Shown here in pieces: positions 27,566-37,423 of a DNA stretch of 64,000 nucleotides (positions are counted from its first letter, which is position 1; each line of letters opens with the position of its first letter). The notes beneath the pieces were generated by a model that was given only the letters and a program-made list of their open reading frames with translations, made no database searches and was not told where the DNA came from. A program made the translations under genes and the position numbers. The stretch covers positions 3,162,001 to 3,226,000 of the forward strand of contig NZ_CP042596.1 of NCBI RefSeq assembly GCF_009914315.1. The letters are read 5' to 3'. The DNA is from Granulicella sp. WH15. GTDB lineage: Bacteria > Acidobacteriota > Terriglobia > Terriglobales > Acidobacteriaceae.

Positions 27566-28857
27566 TGCTTCAGCTCCGCCACCAGTTTCTTCCAGTCACG
27601 CTCGCTCTGATTCGCATAGGCCACGGCAAAGCGCAGGATCGCCTCGTCGAAGCGCTCCGAGTTGCCCAAATAGCCCGCGATCATCGCGCAGTCCCCCGCC
27701 CGTGCATGTCCGCGTGCGAGCAGTTCGCCGCAGAGCCCCGCATATTCGGGAAGGGTCGCCGACTTGAGCGTCGTAATGTCGATGGCGGCCTTGTGATCGT
27801 TCAACTGACGCACCAGATAGTCGCGCCCATCGAGCGTGGTCCAGCCCAGAAATGGGTCCGACTGAAACTGCATCGCCCTCTCCGCCTCGGCCACGCGCTG
27901 GCCCTGATGAGCAGGTGATGCGCCGCCCAGATACGGGGCGTAAGCCGACGCAACCTCCTCCTTCACTTGCAGAAAGAGTGGGTCGTCCTCGCCATTGCCT
28001 TCGAGGTACACCACATAATCGCGCAACCCGACAGAGCCTGTTCCCACCACCTTGAACGCAACATCCAGCACTCGATACCGGTCCAGCAGACGACGCCGCT
28101 CCGGCAGCAACGAGTCGCGGTAGGTAGTCAGCGAGTCCCTGACCTGCTGGGCAACGAGGCCCGTCAGCCGCTCCAGAGTTGGCGGCTTCGTCCTGAAGAT
28201 GCGCTCCCCGCCCTTCGTCTCCTCAGTCAGCGTGTCGAGCGAGTGTAGCGGCGTGGATCGCTCAGCGATCTCCAGCACCTGCTCAATGGAGGGCAGATCG
28301 CCGAGCCGCTTAACCTGGTGCCGCTCCGCGCTCAGCACCGTCATCTTCGTCAGCCCGATGATGCCCTCGCGATAACTCGCCAGCATCATCTCCACGGCCT
28401 CGCGGCAGCGCGCCTCTTTCACTCCGGCCTCGCGCCCCGCCAGCAAGATACTGGTGGCCATGCGCTTCACATCCCATTCGAACGGCCCCACCATCGACTC
28501 GTCGAAGTCGTTGATGTCGAAGACCAGCCGCCCGTCCGCCCCTTCGTATGCGCCCAGGTTGCTGACGTGCGCGTCGCCGCAGATCTGGTTCAGGATGCCC
28601 GAGTTCGGCCCCAGCGAGAGGTCGTACGCCATCACCGTGGCCGCGCCGCGAAAGTATGCAAACGCCGAGGCCGCCATGCGCTCGTACTTCAGCTTCACCA
28701 GCTTGGGGATACGGCCCTTATCGCTTCGCTTCAACAGCGTCTTCGGCTCCTCATCTCGCGCGCTCGCATTCCAGCCCGCGTGATCGGCCCGGCGCATGTG
28801 CTTGCGCTGCCGCTGCCCGGCCTCCAGACGCTCGGTGTAGGTTAGCCTCTCGCTCAC
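27562..28857 (-). CDS. DUF2252 family protein
   Basis: Protein of 431 residues with the DUF2252 signature, a kinase-like fold of unknown substrate: AYFRGAATVMAYDL, QICGDAHVSNLGAYEG and VFDINDFDESMVGPFEWD, where the HxxN and DFDE patterns resemble aminoglycoside-phosphotransferase active sites. It sits between the GNAT gene (4-bp overlap) and the Sco gene (4-bp overlap). No reaction is established for the family. Confidence 0.88.
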   Translation of the reverse strand: MSERLTYTERLEAGQRQRKHMRRADHAGWNASARDEEPKTLLKRSDKGRIPKLVKLKYERMAASAFAYFRGAATVMAYDLSLGPNSGILNQICGDAHVSNLGAYEGADGRLVFDINDFDESMVGPFEWDVKRMATSILLAGREAGVKEARCREAVEMMLASYREGIIGLTKMTVLSAERHQVKRLGDLPSIEQVLEIAERSTPLHSLDTLTEETKGGERIFRTKPPTLERLTGLVAQQVRDSLTTYRDSLLPERRRLLDRYRVLDVAFKVVGTGSVGLRDYVVYLEGNGEDDPLFLQVKEEVASAYAPYLGGASPAHQGQRVAEAERAMQFQSDPFLGWTTLDGRDYLVRQLNDHKAAIDITTLKSATLPEYAGLCGELLARGHARAGDCAMIAGYLGNSERFDEAILRFAVAYANQSERDWKKLVAELKH

Positions 28858-29753
28858 AGTGCGGCCTCCTTCAGCTTCGCCAACACGTCCTCAACCTGCC
28901 AGTCGTTGCTCGGGTAGAACGCGACTACCTTGCCATCCTTGCCGATCAGGGCGGTCGCCATCGAGTGGTTCAGCGTGCGGTCGTCGCCCGGCGTCACGCC
29001 GACGTCAAAGTAGTGCTCAACATCTGTGAGGTCTGCCGCCGAAGGAGCCGCGAAGTCCCAGTGCTTGAAGGTCTCGTTCGTAAACTGTCCCGTGTGCGCG
29101 CCGCCGTAGCTACGCAGCACGGCGGGCGTATCGTACGCGGGGTCGAAGCTGATGCTGAGCAGATGCGTGCTGCCGTAGAGCTTCGGCTCGGCCGCCAGCG
29201 CCTTGTCGATCTGCGCGAAGTTCGTGCTCATGCGCGGGCAGTAGTCGGCCAGCGGGCAGCGCGTGTAGATGAAGGTGAGCAGCACCGCCTTGCCCTTGAA
29301 GCCGCCCAGGTGGATCGTCTTGCCACTCTGGTTCAGCAGCTTGAAGTCCGGCACCGACTCGCCCGGCTCCGGGACATGATACTGCGACTGCGGCTTGTAG
29401 TCGGGGCGCGTCTGGCCGACGATGACGACGTGGTCCAGCCGAGGGTTGAGATAGCCGTCCGAGTCCTTATCCACCAGCAACTGCGCCGTGATGGTGTCGC
29501 CGGGGTGCAACTCCGAGAGGATCTCCGGCTGCACCAGCTTGTAGGGCATCGTCATCGCTCCCATAAAGCCGGGGATAGCCTGATGAGCCACCGTCACCTC
29601 GCCGTGAGCGGCGTTGGTCGAGACGATCCGGCCGCGCAGCGTGAAGGTCTTCGCGGGCTGGCCCGCCGCCACCGTTGGAGCAGGCGCGCTCTTGCGGCAG
29701 CCCGCAACCGACAGCACGAGACTCAAACCCAGAACAGCCGTAAACCGCTTCAT
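28854..29753 (-). CDS. Sco1/SenC-type lipoprotein with copper-binding domain
   Basis: Periplasmic lipoprotein of 299 residues with lipobox SVAGC after a short hydrophobic leader. A CusF/YdeI-like copper-binding domain comes first (about 40-120, PGFMGAMTMPYKL), followed by the thioredoxin-like Sco domain. The Cys motif is RCPLADYCP, with five residues between the Cys instead of the usual three; the conserved His is in LNHSMATALIG. Role: copper delivery to cytochrome oxidase CuA, or redox control. The start at 29753 follows GGGAGTTTCC, and the longer frame upstream is rejected. It overlaps DUF2252 by 4 bp. The promoter is shared divergently with the MFS gene. Confidence 0.86.
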   Translation of the reverse strand: MKRFTAVLGLSLVLSVAGCRKSAPAPTVAAGQPAKTFTLRGRIVSTNAAHGEVTVAHQAIPGFMGAMTMPYKLVQPEILSELHPGDTITAQLLVDKDSDGYLNPRLDHVVIVGQTRPDYKPQSQYHVPEPGESVPDFKLLNQSGKTIHLGGFKGKAVLLTFIYTRCPLADYCPRMSTNFAQIDKALAAEPKLYGSTHLLSISFDPAYDTPAVLRSYGGAHTGQFTNETFKHWDFAAPSAADLTDVEHYFDVGVTPGDDRTLNHSMATALIGKDGKVVAFYPSNDWQVEDVLAKLKEAAL

Positions 29754-29819
29754 GGAAACTCCCATCGCACACACCACCCCAGTGGCGATCATAATAGTTT
29801 CATGCCACCGACGCAGAGG

Positions 29820-30992
29820 ATGAGCGATCACCGCACTGTACCGACGGTCCCTGTCCCGACTCTTCCAGTCCCGACGCTTCTATGGATGTACGCCACCTTC
29901 ATCCTCACCGGCCTCGGCACCTTCCTGCTCGGGCCGATTCTGCCTATGCTCAGCCGCCAGTGGCATCTGGCCGACGCGCAGGCGGGCCTGCTGCTGATGG
30001 CGCAGTTCTGCGGCTCGTTCTGTGGAGGCATCAGCACCTCGGGACGGCTGCGCCGCAGCGTCGCCGTCGGAGTCGCCGCTTCCACGCTGGGCCTGGCGAT
30101 CTTCGCCCTGGCTCCGGGGCTGGCCGTGGCCTGCACGGGCCTCGTCATCGGAGGCTTCGGCGTGGGCCGCACCCTCACCGCCATCCACATCATCGCGGGA
30201 CGCCGCTTCACCGCCAACCGCGGCGTCTCCGTCACCCGGCTCAACCTCTCCTGGAGCTTCGGCGCGATGCTCTCGCCGCTGCTGGCCGCGTGGCTGACGC
30301 CGCACTTCGCCCTGCGCAATCTGCTTCTGACGCTGGCTGGCTTCTTCCTCATTTCGATCATCGCCCTCGTCTTCCAGATGCGGGGAGCCGAACCCGAGCC
30401 GCCCGCCCGCGCCGAGGCCGACACCATCCCCGGACTCCGCCCGCACGTCTTCCTCTACTTTCTCGGCATCCTCTTCGTCTACGGCGGACTTGAGACCTGC
30501 CTCAGCGGCTGGCTCACCACCTTCGCCCTGCGCTACGGCACCTCGTCGCTGGCGCTCAGCGAGTACACGCTGGTCCTGCTGCTGCTCGGCCTCACCGTGG
30601 GCCGTGCCATAGCCTCCGCGCTTCTGCACCGCGTCGCCGAGACCACCCTCATCCGCGTCGCTCTGGGGCTCTCGGCAATCCTCTCCGCCGCGCTGGCCAC
30701 GGCCCACACCGCCGCCTCCATCGCCGCCTTCGCGGTCCTGCTCGGCCTCAGCCTGGCCGCGGTCTTCCCCGTCTCGTTCTCGATCCTTCTGGGCTACCAC
30801 CCCCGCGCACGTCAGGCTGGAGCGGTCATCGCGGTCTCGGGACTGGGCGCGGCATCTCTTCCGTGGCTGATGGGCGTCCTCTCCACCCGGACCGGCTCGT
30901 TGCAGCTCGCGCTCGGCATCCCCGTGGCCGCCGCGCTGGTTCTGCTGGTGATGATCCTCTTCCCACCGAAGCTGGATGCTTTCACTCCTTAA
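29820..30992 (+). CDS. MFS transporter
   Basis: Inner-membrane permease of about 390 residues with 11-12 predicted membrane segments (for example LLWMYATFILTGLGTFLLG at the start and ALGIPVAAALVLLVMILF at the end). RRFTANRGVS and GRAIASALLHRVAE lie in loops. The start is not certain: ATG at 29820 has AGAGG directly before it, and ATG at 29802 is also possible. A far longer frame reaches back over the antisense Sco and DUF2252 genes and is not believed. Substrate is unknown; it resembles sugar or drug MFS members. Confidence 0.83.
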   Translation: MSDHRTVPTVPVPTLPVPTLLWMYATFILTGLGTFLLGPILPMLSRQWHLADAQAGLLLMAQFCGSFCGGISTSGRLRRSVAVGVAASTLGLAIFALAPGLAVACTGLVIGGFGVGRTLTAIHIIAGRRFTANRGVSVTRLNLSWSFGAMLSPLLAAWLTPHFALRNLLLTLAGFFLISIIALVFQMRGAEPEPPARAEADTIPGLRPHVFLYFLGILFVYGGLETCLSGWLTTFALRYGTSSLALSEYTLVLLLLGLTVGRAIASALLHRVAETTLIRVALGLSAILSAALATAHTAASIAAFAVLLGLSLAAVFPVSFSILLGYHPRARQAGAVIAVSGLGAASLPWLMGVLSTRTGSLQLALGIPVAAALVLLVMILFPPKLDAFTP

Positions 30993-31064
30993 GGCAACAG
31001 CAAAAGCGCCCTAACGCCGGGCGGGCGGCACTTCGTGCAGTTCTGGACGCTTCGCGTAAATACC
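30991..31064 (+). repeat. Family 2 intergenic repeat, copy 1
   Basis: Starts at the MFS stop codon region with GGCAACAGCAAAAGCG, then CCGGGCGGGCGGCACTTCGTGC and TGGACGCTTCGCGT. Copies lie at 48341-48420 (inverted) and 49663-49740. Confidence 0.75.
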
Positions 31065-31153
31065 AGAGACCTTTTTCCGGCGATGAGAGATTGATTTCAA
31101 ACGACATACAACTCATAAACCTACAATCGTCTTTTGGTTTATAAGCAAGAGAG

Positions 31154-33808
31154 ATGCCCCTGCCACCCGAGATCGCACAAGCCCTGGCCGACGGCGGCGA
31201 GATCGTCACCTCCAACCAGCGCGCCGCCCGCACCCTCCGCCGCGACTTCAACGCAGCGATGCAGGCCGAGGGCCGCACCCGCTGGCACAGTCCCTCCATC
31301 TTCGCCTTCGACACCTGGGCCACCGGCCTCTGGCACCAGATTCTGCTCGCAGGCAAGACCGACCGGGTGCTCCTGAACCCCGCCCAGGAGCACGCCATCT
31401 GGCGAGCAGTCCTTGCAGCGGAAAGCTCCTCAGAGACGACGCGCTCGCTCGACTCGCTGGCCCAGATGGCCGCCGAGGCTTGGTCGCGACTGCACCTCTA
31501 CAACGGCCGCTCCCGCCTCCGCACCCTCAGCACCAGCACCGACACCCGCGCCTTCCAGCGCTGGGCCGTGGCCTTCGAGCGTCGCCTGCAACGCGAGTCC
31601 TGGCTCACCCGCGCCGAACTTCCCGCCGCCCTTGGAGCGGCTGGCCTCGCCATAAACGGCCTGCTGCTAGTCGGCTTCGACACCCCGCCGCCCGCCTATA
31701 CGTCCCTCTTCGCCTCCCTAACCCCCGTTACCCACTACCAACCTGCAACCGAAGCCCACGACCGTCAACTGGCCGCCTGCGCCGACGATCTATCCGAGAT
31801 CCGCGCCGCCGCCCACTGGGCACGGAGCGTCCTCACAGCCGCCCCTGCCGCCCGCATCGGCGTCATCGTCCCCGGCCTCGAAGACCGCAAGCCCTTGATC
31901 GCCCGCGTCTTCCGCGAGATCCTGGCCCCCGAGCTGGAGGACATCGCCTCCACAGCCGCCGCTCCCTACGAGTTCTCCCTCGGCACCCCGCTGGCCAGCA
32001 CCGCGCTGGTCGCCACAGCGCTCGACCTCCTCCGCTGGACCCAGCAGCCGCTCCCGCTCGACACGATCAGCGCCCTGCTGCTCTCGCCGTACTTCGGCGC
32101 AGCCTTGGGAGATGAGGCCGCCGCCGCCGCCGCCGAGTTCGACGCCTTCGAGCTGCGCCAGTCCCGTATGCTCCGCCCCGAGCTAACGCTCGACCAGGCC
32201 ATCGCCTCCGTGGCCACCGCCAAGCGCAGCGAGCAGCTAACCGACCTGCTCCTCCGCCTCCGTGCCCTACGCCGCAGCGCAGCCGACACCACCGAGCGCC
32301 CGTACGCCGAGCACGCCGACGCCTTCCGCGCCGCCCTCGAAGCTACCCGCTGGTCCGTCCGAGCGGGCGAGGACTCCACCACCTTCCAGGCCCTGCGGCG
32401 GTGGGAGTCCGCGCTCGATGAGCTGGCCACGCTCGACTTCGACGGCTCCCGCGCCACCCCCACGATGGCCCTCCGGGCACTCACCCGCATCGCCACCCAG
32501 GCCATCTTCGCCCCCGAGTCGCACGACGCGCCCATCCAGATCCTAGGCCCGCTCGAAGCCTCCGGCTCCCGCTTCGACGCCGCCTGGGTCCTCGGCGCGG
32601 GCGAGCTGAGCTGGCCCCCGCAGCCCTCCACCACGCCCTTTCTGCCCTGGCACATCCAGCAGGAGCTGGCCATGCCCGGAGCCGACGCCGCCCGTGACCG
32701 CGGGGCCGCCCAGCGCCTGACTGCCCGGCTGGCCAGCGCCGCCCCCACCGTCGTCTTCAGCTACTCGGCCACGCTCGCCGACGGCCACCAGCACCCGTCG
32801 CCTCTACTCGAGCCTCTCGGTCTCACCCCCTACGACCCCATCCCCGAGCCCACCCGCACCGCGCTCCCGCTCGAGTCCGTGCCCGACCAGCCGCCACCAC
32901 CCTACCCGCCCGACCACCCCAGCCGGGGCGGCTCCCAGCTCCTGCAACACCAGGCCGCCTGCGCCTTCCGCGCTTTCGCCGAACATCGCCTCGGCTCCTC
33001 CGCCATCGACGCCCGCGACCCCGGCATGAACGCGCTCGAGCGCGGCGTCGACGTCCATAAGATCATGGAGACCTTCTGGGACGAGGTCCGCGACCAGGAG
33101 ACCCTGAAGTCCCTGACCGAAAACCAGCGCCACGCCACGCTCGACCGCTGCATCGACGCGGCCCTCGGGCGCTCTCGCCGCCTTACCCAGACCACCTGGG
33201 ATGAGGCTTACCTGTCCCTCCAACGCGAGCGCCTGCGCCAGCTCCTGCGCCCGTGGCTCGACTTCGAGCTGACCCGCCCGCCCTTCCTCGTCCGCCAGCA
33301 GGAGGAGAAACTCGAAGCCCACATCGGCCCCCTGCACCTGCAACTCCGCGCCGACCGCATCGACGAGACCAGCGGCGGCGACCTCATCCTCGACTACAAG
33401 ACCGGCCACGCCTCTCCCGCCGAGTGGCTCTCCGACCGCCCCGACGCCCCCCAGCTTCCGCTCTACGCCATCCAGCCCGCGTGGCCGCGCCCGGACGGAA
33501 CCCCGCTCGGCGGCGTGGCCTTCGCCCTGCTCCGCGCCGGGGACGACCTGGCCCTGACCGGCTTCGCCTCCACACCCGAGGTCTTCGCCTCCACTGCCAA
33601 GAACCAGCTCCCACTCGAATCCCAGCTCGAGGAGTGGCGGCGCGTCCTCACCGCTCTGGCCGAGGAGTTCGCCGCCGGAGACGCCCGCGTCGATCCCAAA
33701 CGCTACCCCAACACCTGCCAGCACTGCGGCCAGCGCCTCCTCTGCCGCCTCAATCTGGCCACCTTCTCCGAAGAAGAGTCCGAGGAAAGCGAGCTGGCCC
33801 ATGAATAA
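31154..33808 (+). CDS. AddB-type PD-(D/E)XK exonuclease, iron-sulfur
   Basis: Large protein of 884 residues, part of the RecBCD-analogue that resects double-strand breaks. The N-terminal part is a degenerate UvrD-like helicase fold. The C-terminal nuclease has ILDYKTGHA with its catalytic Asp and Lys. Four cysteines, C603 and C855-x2-C858-x5-C864, match the 4Fe-4S staple of AddB. It resembles the family annotated as probable DNA repair protein (TIGR03623). The start at 31154 follows AAGCAAGAGAG. It overlaps the next gene by 8 bp, so the two are translationally coupled. Codon use is strongly C-rich. Confidence 0.86.
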   Translation: MPLPPEIAQALADGGEIVTSNQRAARTLRRDFNAAMQAEGRTRWHSPSIFAFDTWATGLWHQILLAGKTDRVLLNPAQEHAIWRAVLAAESSSETTRSLDSLAQMAAEAWSRLHLYNGRSRLRTLSTSTDTRAFQRWAVAFERRLQRESWLTRAELPAALGAAGLAINGLLLVGFDTPPPAYTSLFASLTPVTHYQPATEAHDRQLAACADDLSEIRAAAHWARSVLTAAPAARIGVIVPGLEDRKPLIARVFREILAPELEDIASTAAAPYEFSLGTPLASTALVATALDLLRWTQQPLPLDTISALLLSPYFGAALGDEAAAAAAEFDAFELRQSRMLRPELTLDQAIASVATAKRSEQLTDLLLRLRALRRSAADTTERPYAEHADAFRAALEATRWSVRAGEDSTTFQALRRWESALDELATLDFDGSRATPTMALRALTRIATQAIFAPESHDAPIQILGPLEASGSRFDAAWVLGAGELSWPPQPSTTPFLPWHIQQELAMPGADAARDRGAAQRLTARLASAAPTVVFSYSATLADGHQHPSPLLEPLGLTPYDPIPEPTRTALPLESVPDQPPPPYPPDHPSRGGSQLLQHQAACAFRAFAEHRLGSSAIDARDPGMNALERGVDVHKIMETFWDEVRDQETLKSLTENQRHATLDRCIDAALGRSRRLTQTTWDEAYLSLQRERLRQLLRPWLDFELTRPPFLVRQQEEKLEAHIGPLHLQLRADRIDETSGGDLILDYKTGHASPAEWLSDRPDAPQLPLYAIQPAWPRPDGTPLGGVAFALLRAGDDLALTGFASTPEVFASTAKNQLPLESQLEEWRRVLTALAEEFAAGDARVDPKRYPNTCQHCGQRLLCRLNLATFSEEESEESELAHE

Positions 33809-36800
33809 CCCCAGTCCTAACCTCCTCCTCTTCCCCACCCCGCCCGCCATCTCCGACGCCGCGGCGCGAGAGGAAGCCCTCGACATCCAACGGTCGTTTC
33901 TGATCGAAGCGCCAGCCGGTTCCGGCAAGACCGGCCTCCTCATCCGCCGCTACCTCAAGCTCCTCACCGACCCCGCCGTCACCGATCCCGCGCAGGTTCT
34001 CGCCATCACCTTCACCCTGAAGGCCACGGCCGAGATGCGCGAGCGCGTCCTCGGCCAGCTCACCGACGCCCGCGACGCCATCCCCCCGAAGAACGCCTTC
34101 GACCGCGACACCCGGCCGCTCGCCGAGGCCGTCGTGGCCCGCGACCGCGAGGCCGGGTGGAACCTGATCGAGTCGCCGCAACGCTTCAACATCCGCACCA
34201 TCGACGCCGTCTGCGCGCAGATCGCCCGCTCGCTCCCCATCCTCTCGGGCAGCGCCGGTTCGGCCACGCCGGTCGAGCCCGCCACCGGCCTCTACCAGCA
34301 GGCCGCCCGCCGGACGCTGATGCAGCTCGGCGGCCCCGACGCCGCGCTGAACGCCGCGCTCGAAACCCTGCTGCTGCACCGCGACGGCAACCTGTCCAAC
34401 TGCGAGCAGTTGCTGGCCAACATGCTCTCCTGGCGCGACCAGTGGGGCGAGCTGGTCCCGCTCACCCGGCGCGACCTCGACGAACAGTACCTCGACACCG
34501 TCGTCCTGCCCAAGCTCGAACGCGCCCTCGAACAGGTCGTCTGCCGCACCCTCACCCGGATCGCGCAGGTCATCCCGCAAGATCTGCTGGCCGAACTAAC
34601 CCTGCTGGCCAGCCGACTGGCCTGGGCCGAGGGCTACAAGGGAGCCGAATCCCCCATCACGATCTGCCGCGAGCTGACCTCCGCCCCCGGACAGGCCGCC
34701 GCAGACCTCGCCCACTGGCGCTCGCTGGTCCACCTCGTCATTACGCCGTCCCAGCAGAACTGGCGCGGCGGCTTCAACAAGAACCAGATCCTCTTCGAGA
34801 CCACCCCCAAGGACCGGGCCGACCTCAAAGAGCTGGTCGCCCGTTTCAGCAATACTCCCGGCCTCGTCGAAATTCTCTGCTCCCTGCTCGCTCTGCCGCC
34901 GCTCCAGTACCCCGCCGACCAGTGGCGCATCACCAAGGCCCTCTTCCAGATCCTCTCCCGCGCATTGGTCGAGCTGCAGCTCGTCTTCGCTGAGCGCAAC
35001 GAGTGCGATTTCACCGAGATATCGCTGCTGGCCAAGTCCGCACTGCGCCGCGAAGACGCCCAGGACGACCTCTCCACCGCGCTGGGCATGAGGCTCCAGC
35101 ACCTGCTCGTCGACGAGATGCAGGACACCTCCACCGGCCAGTACGAGCTGATCCAGCTCCTCACCCAGAACTGGGACGGCCGCAGCCAGACCGTCTTCCT
35201 CGTCGGCGACCCCAAGCAGTCCATCTACCTCTTCCGCCAGGCCCGCGTGGAGCGCTTCGTCCACACGCTGCTCGAGCGCCGTCTCGGCGACATCCCCCTG
35301 ACGCCGCTCCAGCTCACGGCCAACTTCCGCTCGCAGCGCACGCTGGTCACCGCCTTCAACGAGACCTTCGCCCGTCTCTTCCCCCTGAAGCCCGACCCGA
35401 CCCAGCCCGAGCAGGTGCCCTACGTCGCCGCCTCCGCCGTCCGCGAGGCCACCGGCGACGCCGCCTTCGCGTGGCACGCCAGCCTGACTGACGACTCAAC
35501 CCAACCCGGCCAGAATGCCAGCGAGATCGCCAGCATCGCCGCCGCGTGGCGCAGCCGCAACCCCGGCACCAGCATCGCCGTCCTCGTCCGCAACAAGCGC
35601 CACCTGCACGAGATCATCGACGCCCTCAAGCTCGCCCGCCTGCCCTTCCGCGCCGTCGAGATCGAGCCGCTCGCCGACCGCCAGGAGATCCTCGACCTGA
35701 CCGCGCTCACCCGCGCCCTGCTCCACCCCGCCGACCGCACCGCCTGGTTCGCCCTGCTGCGCTCGCCCGCCTGCGGCCTCACGCTGGCCGACCTGCACCA
35801 GCTCGCCGGGGCCGACGACCACGCCTTCGCCGAGGAGACCGTCTTCCACCTCATCGAGATACGCGGCGAGGAGCTATCCGAGGACGGCATCGAGCGCATC
35901 TCCCGCGTCTACCCGATCTTGCGCGCCGCCCTCGCCCGGCGAGGCCGCCTGCCCCTCGCCGAGCTGATCGAGCGGACCTGGCACTCGCTGGGCATGGCCG
36001 ACTGCTCGGACGAGGAGGCCAGCCGCAACGCCAACCGCTTCTTTTCGCTCCTCGACCAACTCGAAGAGCCCGGCGGCCGACTCGAGCTGACCACGCTCAC
36101 CGACCGCCTCGCCCGCCTCTTCGCCGAGCCGTCCGTCCACCCCGGAGCCATCGACCTGATGACCATTCACAAGGCCAAGGGCCTGGAGTGGGACGTCGTC
36201 TTTGTCCCCGCGCTCGAAAAGATAGGCCGCAGCTCCACGGGCCGTCTGCTGAGCTGGCTGGAGATAGAGTCCACGGACGACTCCGAAGAGGAAGACCAAG
36301 CCCCCGGCATCCTGGCCCCCATCCCCGGCAAGGGCCGCCAGACCGACGGCCTCACCACCTGGATTCAGGGCGTGGAGAAATCCCGCGAAGCCGCCGAGCG
36401 CAAGCGCCTCTTCTACGTGGCCTGCACCCGCGCCCGCGAAGAGCTGCACCTCTTCGCCTCCCCCAAGGCCAAGAAAGACGGAGCCGCCTCAGTCCCCTCC
36501 ACAAGCCTCCTCGGAGCCGCCTGGCCCGCCGCCGAGCCGCACTTCCTCAACGCCGCCGCCCCAGCCGAGCCAGACGTAGTCTTCAAAATAGCCGCCGAGG
36601 CGGAGCCAGAATCCTCCCCAAAGCTCTCCCGCGCCCTACCGCTCCAGCGAGTCCCGGCCAACTATCTCCCTCAGCAACCCGCGCCGCTCTTCACGCCCGC
36701 CCGGCCGCAGAGGCTCGCCCCCATCTTCACCCGCTCCGAAGGCTCCTTCGCCGCCCGGACCTACGGCAACGCCGTCCACGCCCTGCTCGAGCAGATCACC

Positions 36801-37325
36801 GCCCAGCTCGCCTCGGGCACAACCTCGGCCGACCTGCTAGCCGAGCTTCCCCGCTGGACTCCGCGTGCCGCCGCCATCCTCCGGGCCTCCGGCCTGCCCC
36901 CGGCTCTCGTCGAGAGCCACTCCGCCCGCGCCATCGACGCACTAACCGCCGCACTGCGCGACCCCGAAGGGCTATGGCTCCTCGGCCCTCACCCCGCAGC
37001 CGCCACCGAACACGAGCAGGTCTCCCTCCGCGACGGTGCCCCGCACACACTCCGCGCCGACCGCGTCTTCCTCGCCGGTCCCACGCCCTTATCCGAGGGA
37101 GAAAGCCACCTCTGGATCGTCGACTACAAGACCGCCAACGTCGAAGATCTCGAAGTAGAACGCCAGAGGCACGCTCAGCAACTGGAGGGCTACGCCGATG
37201 AGCTGGCCGCTCCCGGCCAACCCCTCCGGCTGGCCCTCTACTTCCCCAGCTTGCCGCAGCTTATCTGGTGGGAGGCTCCTGTCCTGCCGGACGGGCCCGC
37301 TGCGCGCGGGGCGGTCACTTCGTGA
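33801..37325 (+). CDS. AddA-type UvrD-family helicase-nuclease
   Basis: Protein of 1174 residues. Superfamily 1 helicase motifs are seen: Walker A APAGSGKT (37-44), LLVDEMQDTSTGQYELI (motif II), FLVGDPKQSIYLFRQA (motif III) and DLMTIHKAKGLEWDVVFVP (motif V). A C-terminal RecB-like nuclease has IVDYKTAN at about 1106-1113. With the AddB-type partner it would unwind and degrade DNA ends until a regulatory sequence is met, then load RecA. The length is close to other AddA proteins. Its stop TGA lies inside the CACTTCGTGA motif of a family 1 repeat. Confidence 0.9.
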   Translation: MNNPSPNLLLFPTPPAISDAAAREEALDIQRSFLIEAPAGSGKTGLLIRRYLKLLTDPAVTDPAQVLAITFTLKATAEMRERVLGQLTDARDAIPPKNAFDRDTRPLAEAVVARDREAGWNLIESPQRFNIRTIDAVCAQIARSLPILSGSAGSATPVEPATGLYQQAARRTLMQLGGPDAALNAALETLLLHRDGNLSNCEQLLANMLSWRDQWGELVPLTRRDLDEQYLDTVVLPKLERALEQVVCRTLTRIAQVIPQDLLAELTLLASRLAWAEGYKGAESPITICRELTSAPGQAAADLAHWRSLVHLVITPSQQNWRGGFNKNQILFETTPKDRADLKELVARFSNTPGLVEILCSLLALPPLQYPADQWRITKALFQILSRALVELQLVFAERNECDFTEISLLAKSALRREDAQDDLSTALGMRLQHLLVDEMQDTSTGQYELIQLLTQNWDGRSQTVFLVGDPKQSIYLFRQARVERFVHTLLERRLGDIPLTPLQLTANFRSQRTLVTAFNETFARLFPLKPDPTQPEQVPYVAASAVREATGDAAFAWHASLTDDSTQPGQNASEIASIAAAWRSRNPGTSIAVLVRNKRHLHEIIDALKLARLPFRAVEIEPLADRQEILDLTALTRALLHPADRTAWFALLRSPACGLTLADLHQLAGADDHAFAEETVFHLIEIRGEELSEDGIERISRVYPILRAALARRGRLPLAELIERTWHSLGMADCSDEEASRNANRFFSLLDQLEEPGGRLELTTLTDRLARLFAEPSVHPGAIDLMTIHKAKGLEWDVVFVPALEKIGRSSTGRLLSWLEIESTDDSEEEDQAPGILAPIPGKGRQTDGLTTWIQGVEKSREAAERKRLFYVACTRAREELHLFASPKAKKDGAASVPSTSLLGAAWPAAEPHFLNAAAPAEPDVVFKIAAEAEPESSPKLSRALPLQRVPANYLPQQPAPLFTPARPQRLAPIFTRSEGSFAARTYGNAVHALLEQITAQLASGTTSADLLAELPRWTPRAAAILRASGLPPALVESHSARAIDALTAALRDPEGLWLLGPHPAAATEHEQVSLRDGAPHTLRADRVFLAGPTPLSEGESHLWIVDYKTANVEDLEVERQRHAQQLEGYADELAAPGQPLRLALYFPSLPQLIWWEAPVLPDGPAARGAVTS

Positions 37326-37405
37326 CTTTCATCCTTGTCTGGGTGATTTGAAAGCAAAGGTCCTCCCGTTGGTCGGAAACAAAAATGCTCTGACCAACGG
37401 GAGGA
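37315..37405. repeat. Stop-codon repeat (family 1), copy 2
   Basis: Starts with TCACTTCGTGAC at the addA-type stop and contains a perfect 14-bp stem (37361-37374 with 37392-37405), TCCTCCCGTTGGTC with its complement. The outer arms seen in copy 1 are absent. Confidence 0.75.
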
Positions 37406-37423
37406 TCACACTGTATGAAACGT

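Noticed and set aside
28656..29819. Long N-terminal extension of the MFS gene
   Set aside because: It runs antisense through the Sco and DUF2252 genes and adds no recognisable sequence; start near 29820 kept.
35546..37201. 551-residue frame in another register of the AddA-type gene
   Set aside because: Pro/Arg-rich low-complexity translation with no motif, while the helicase frame has all expected motifs.
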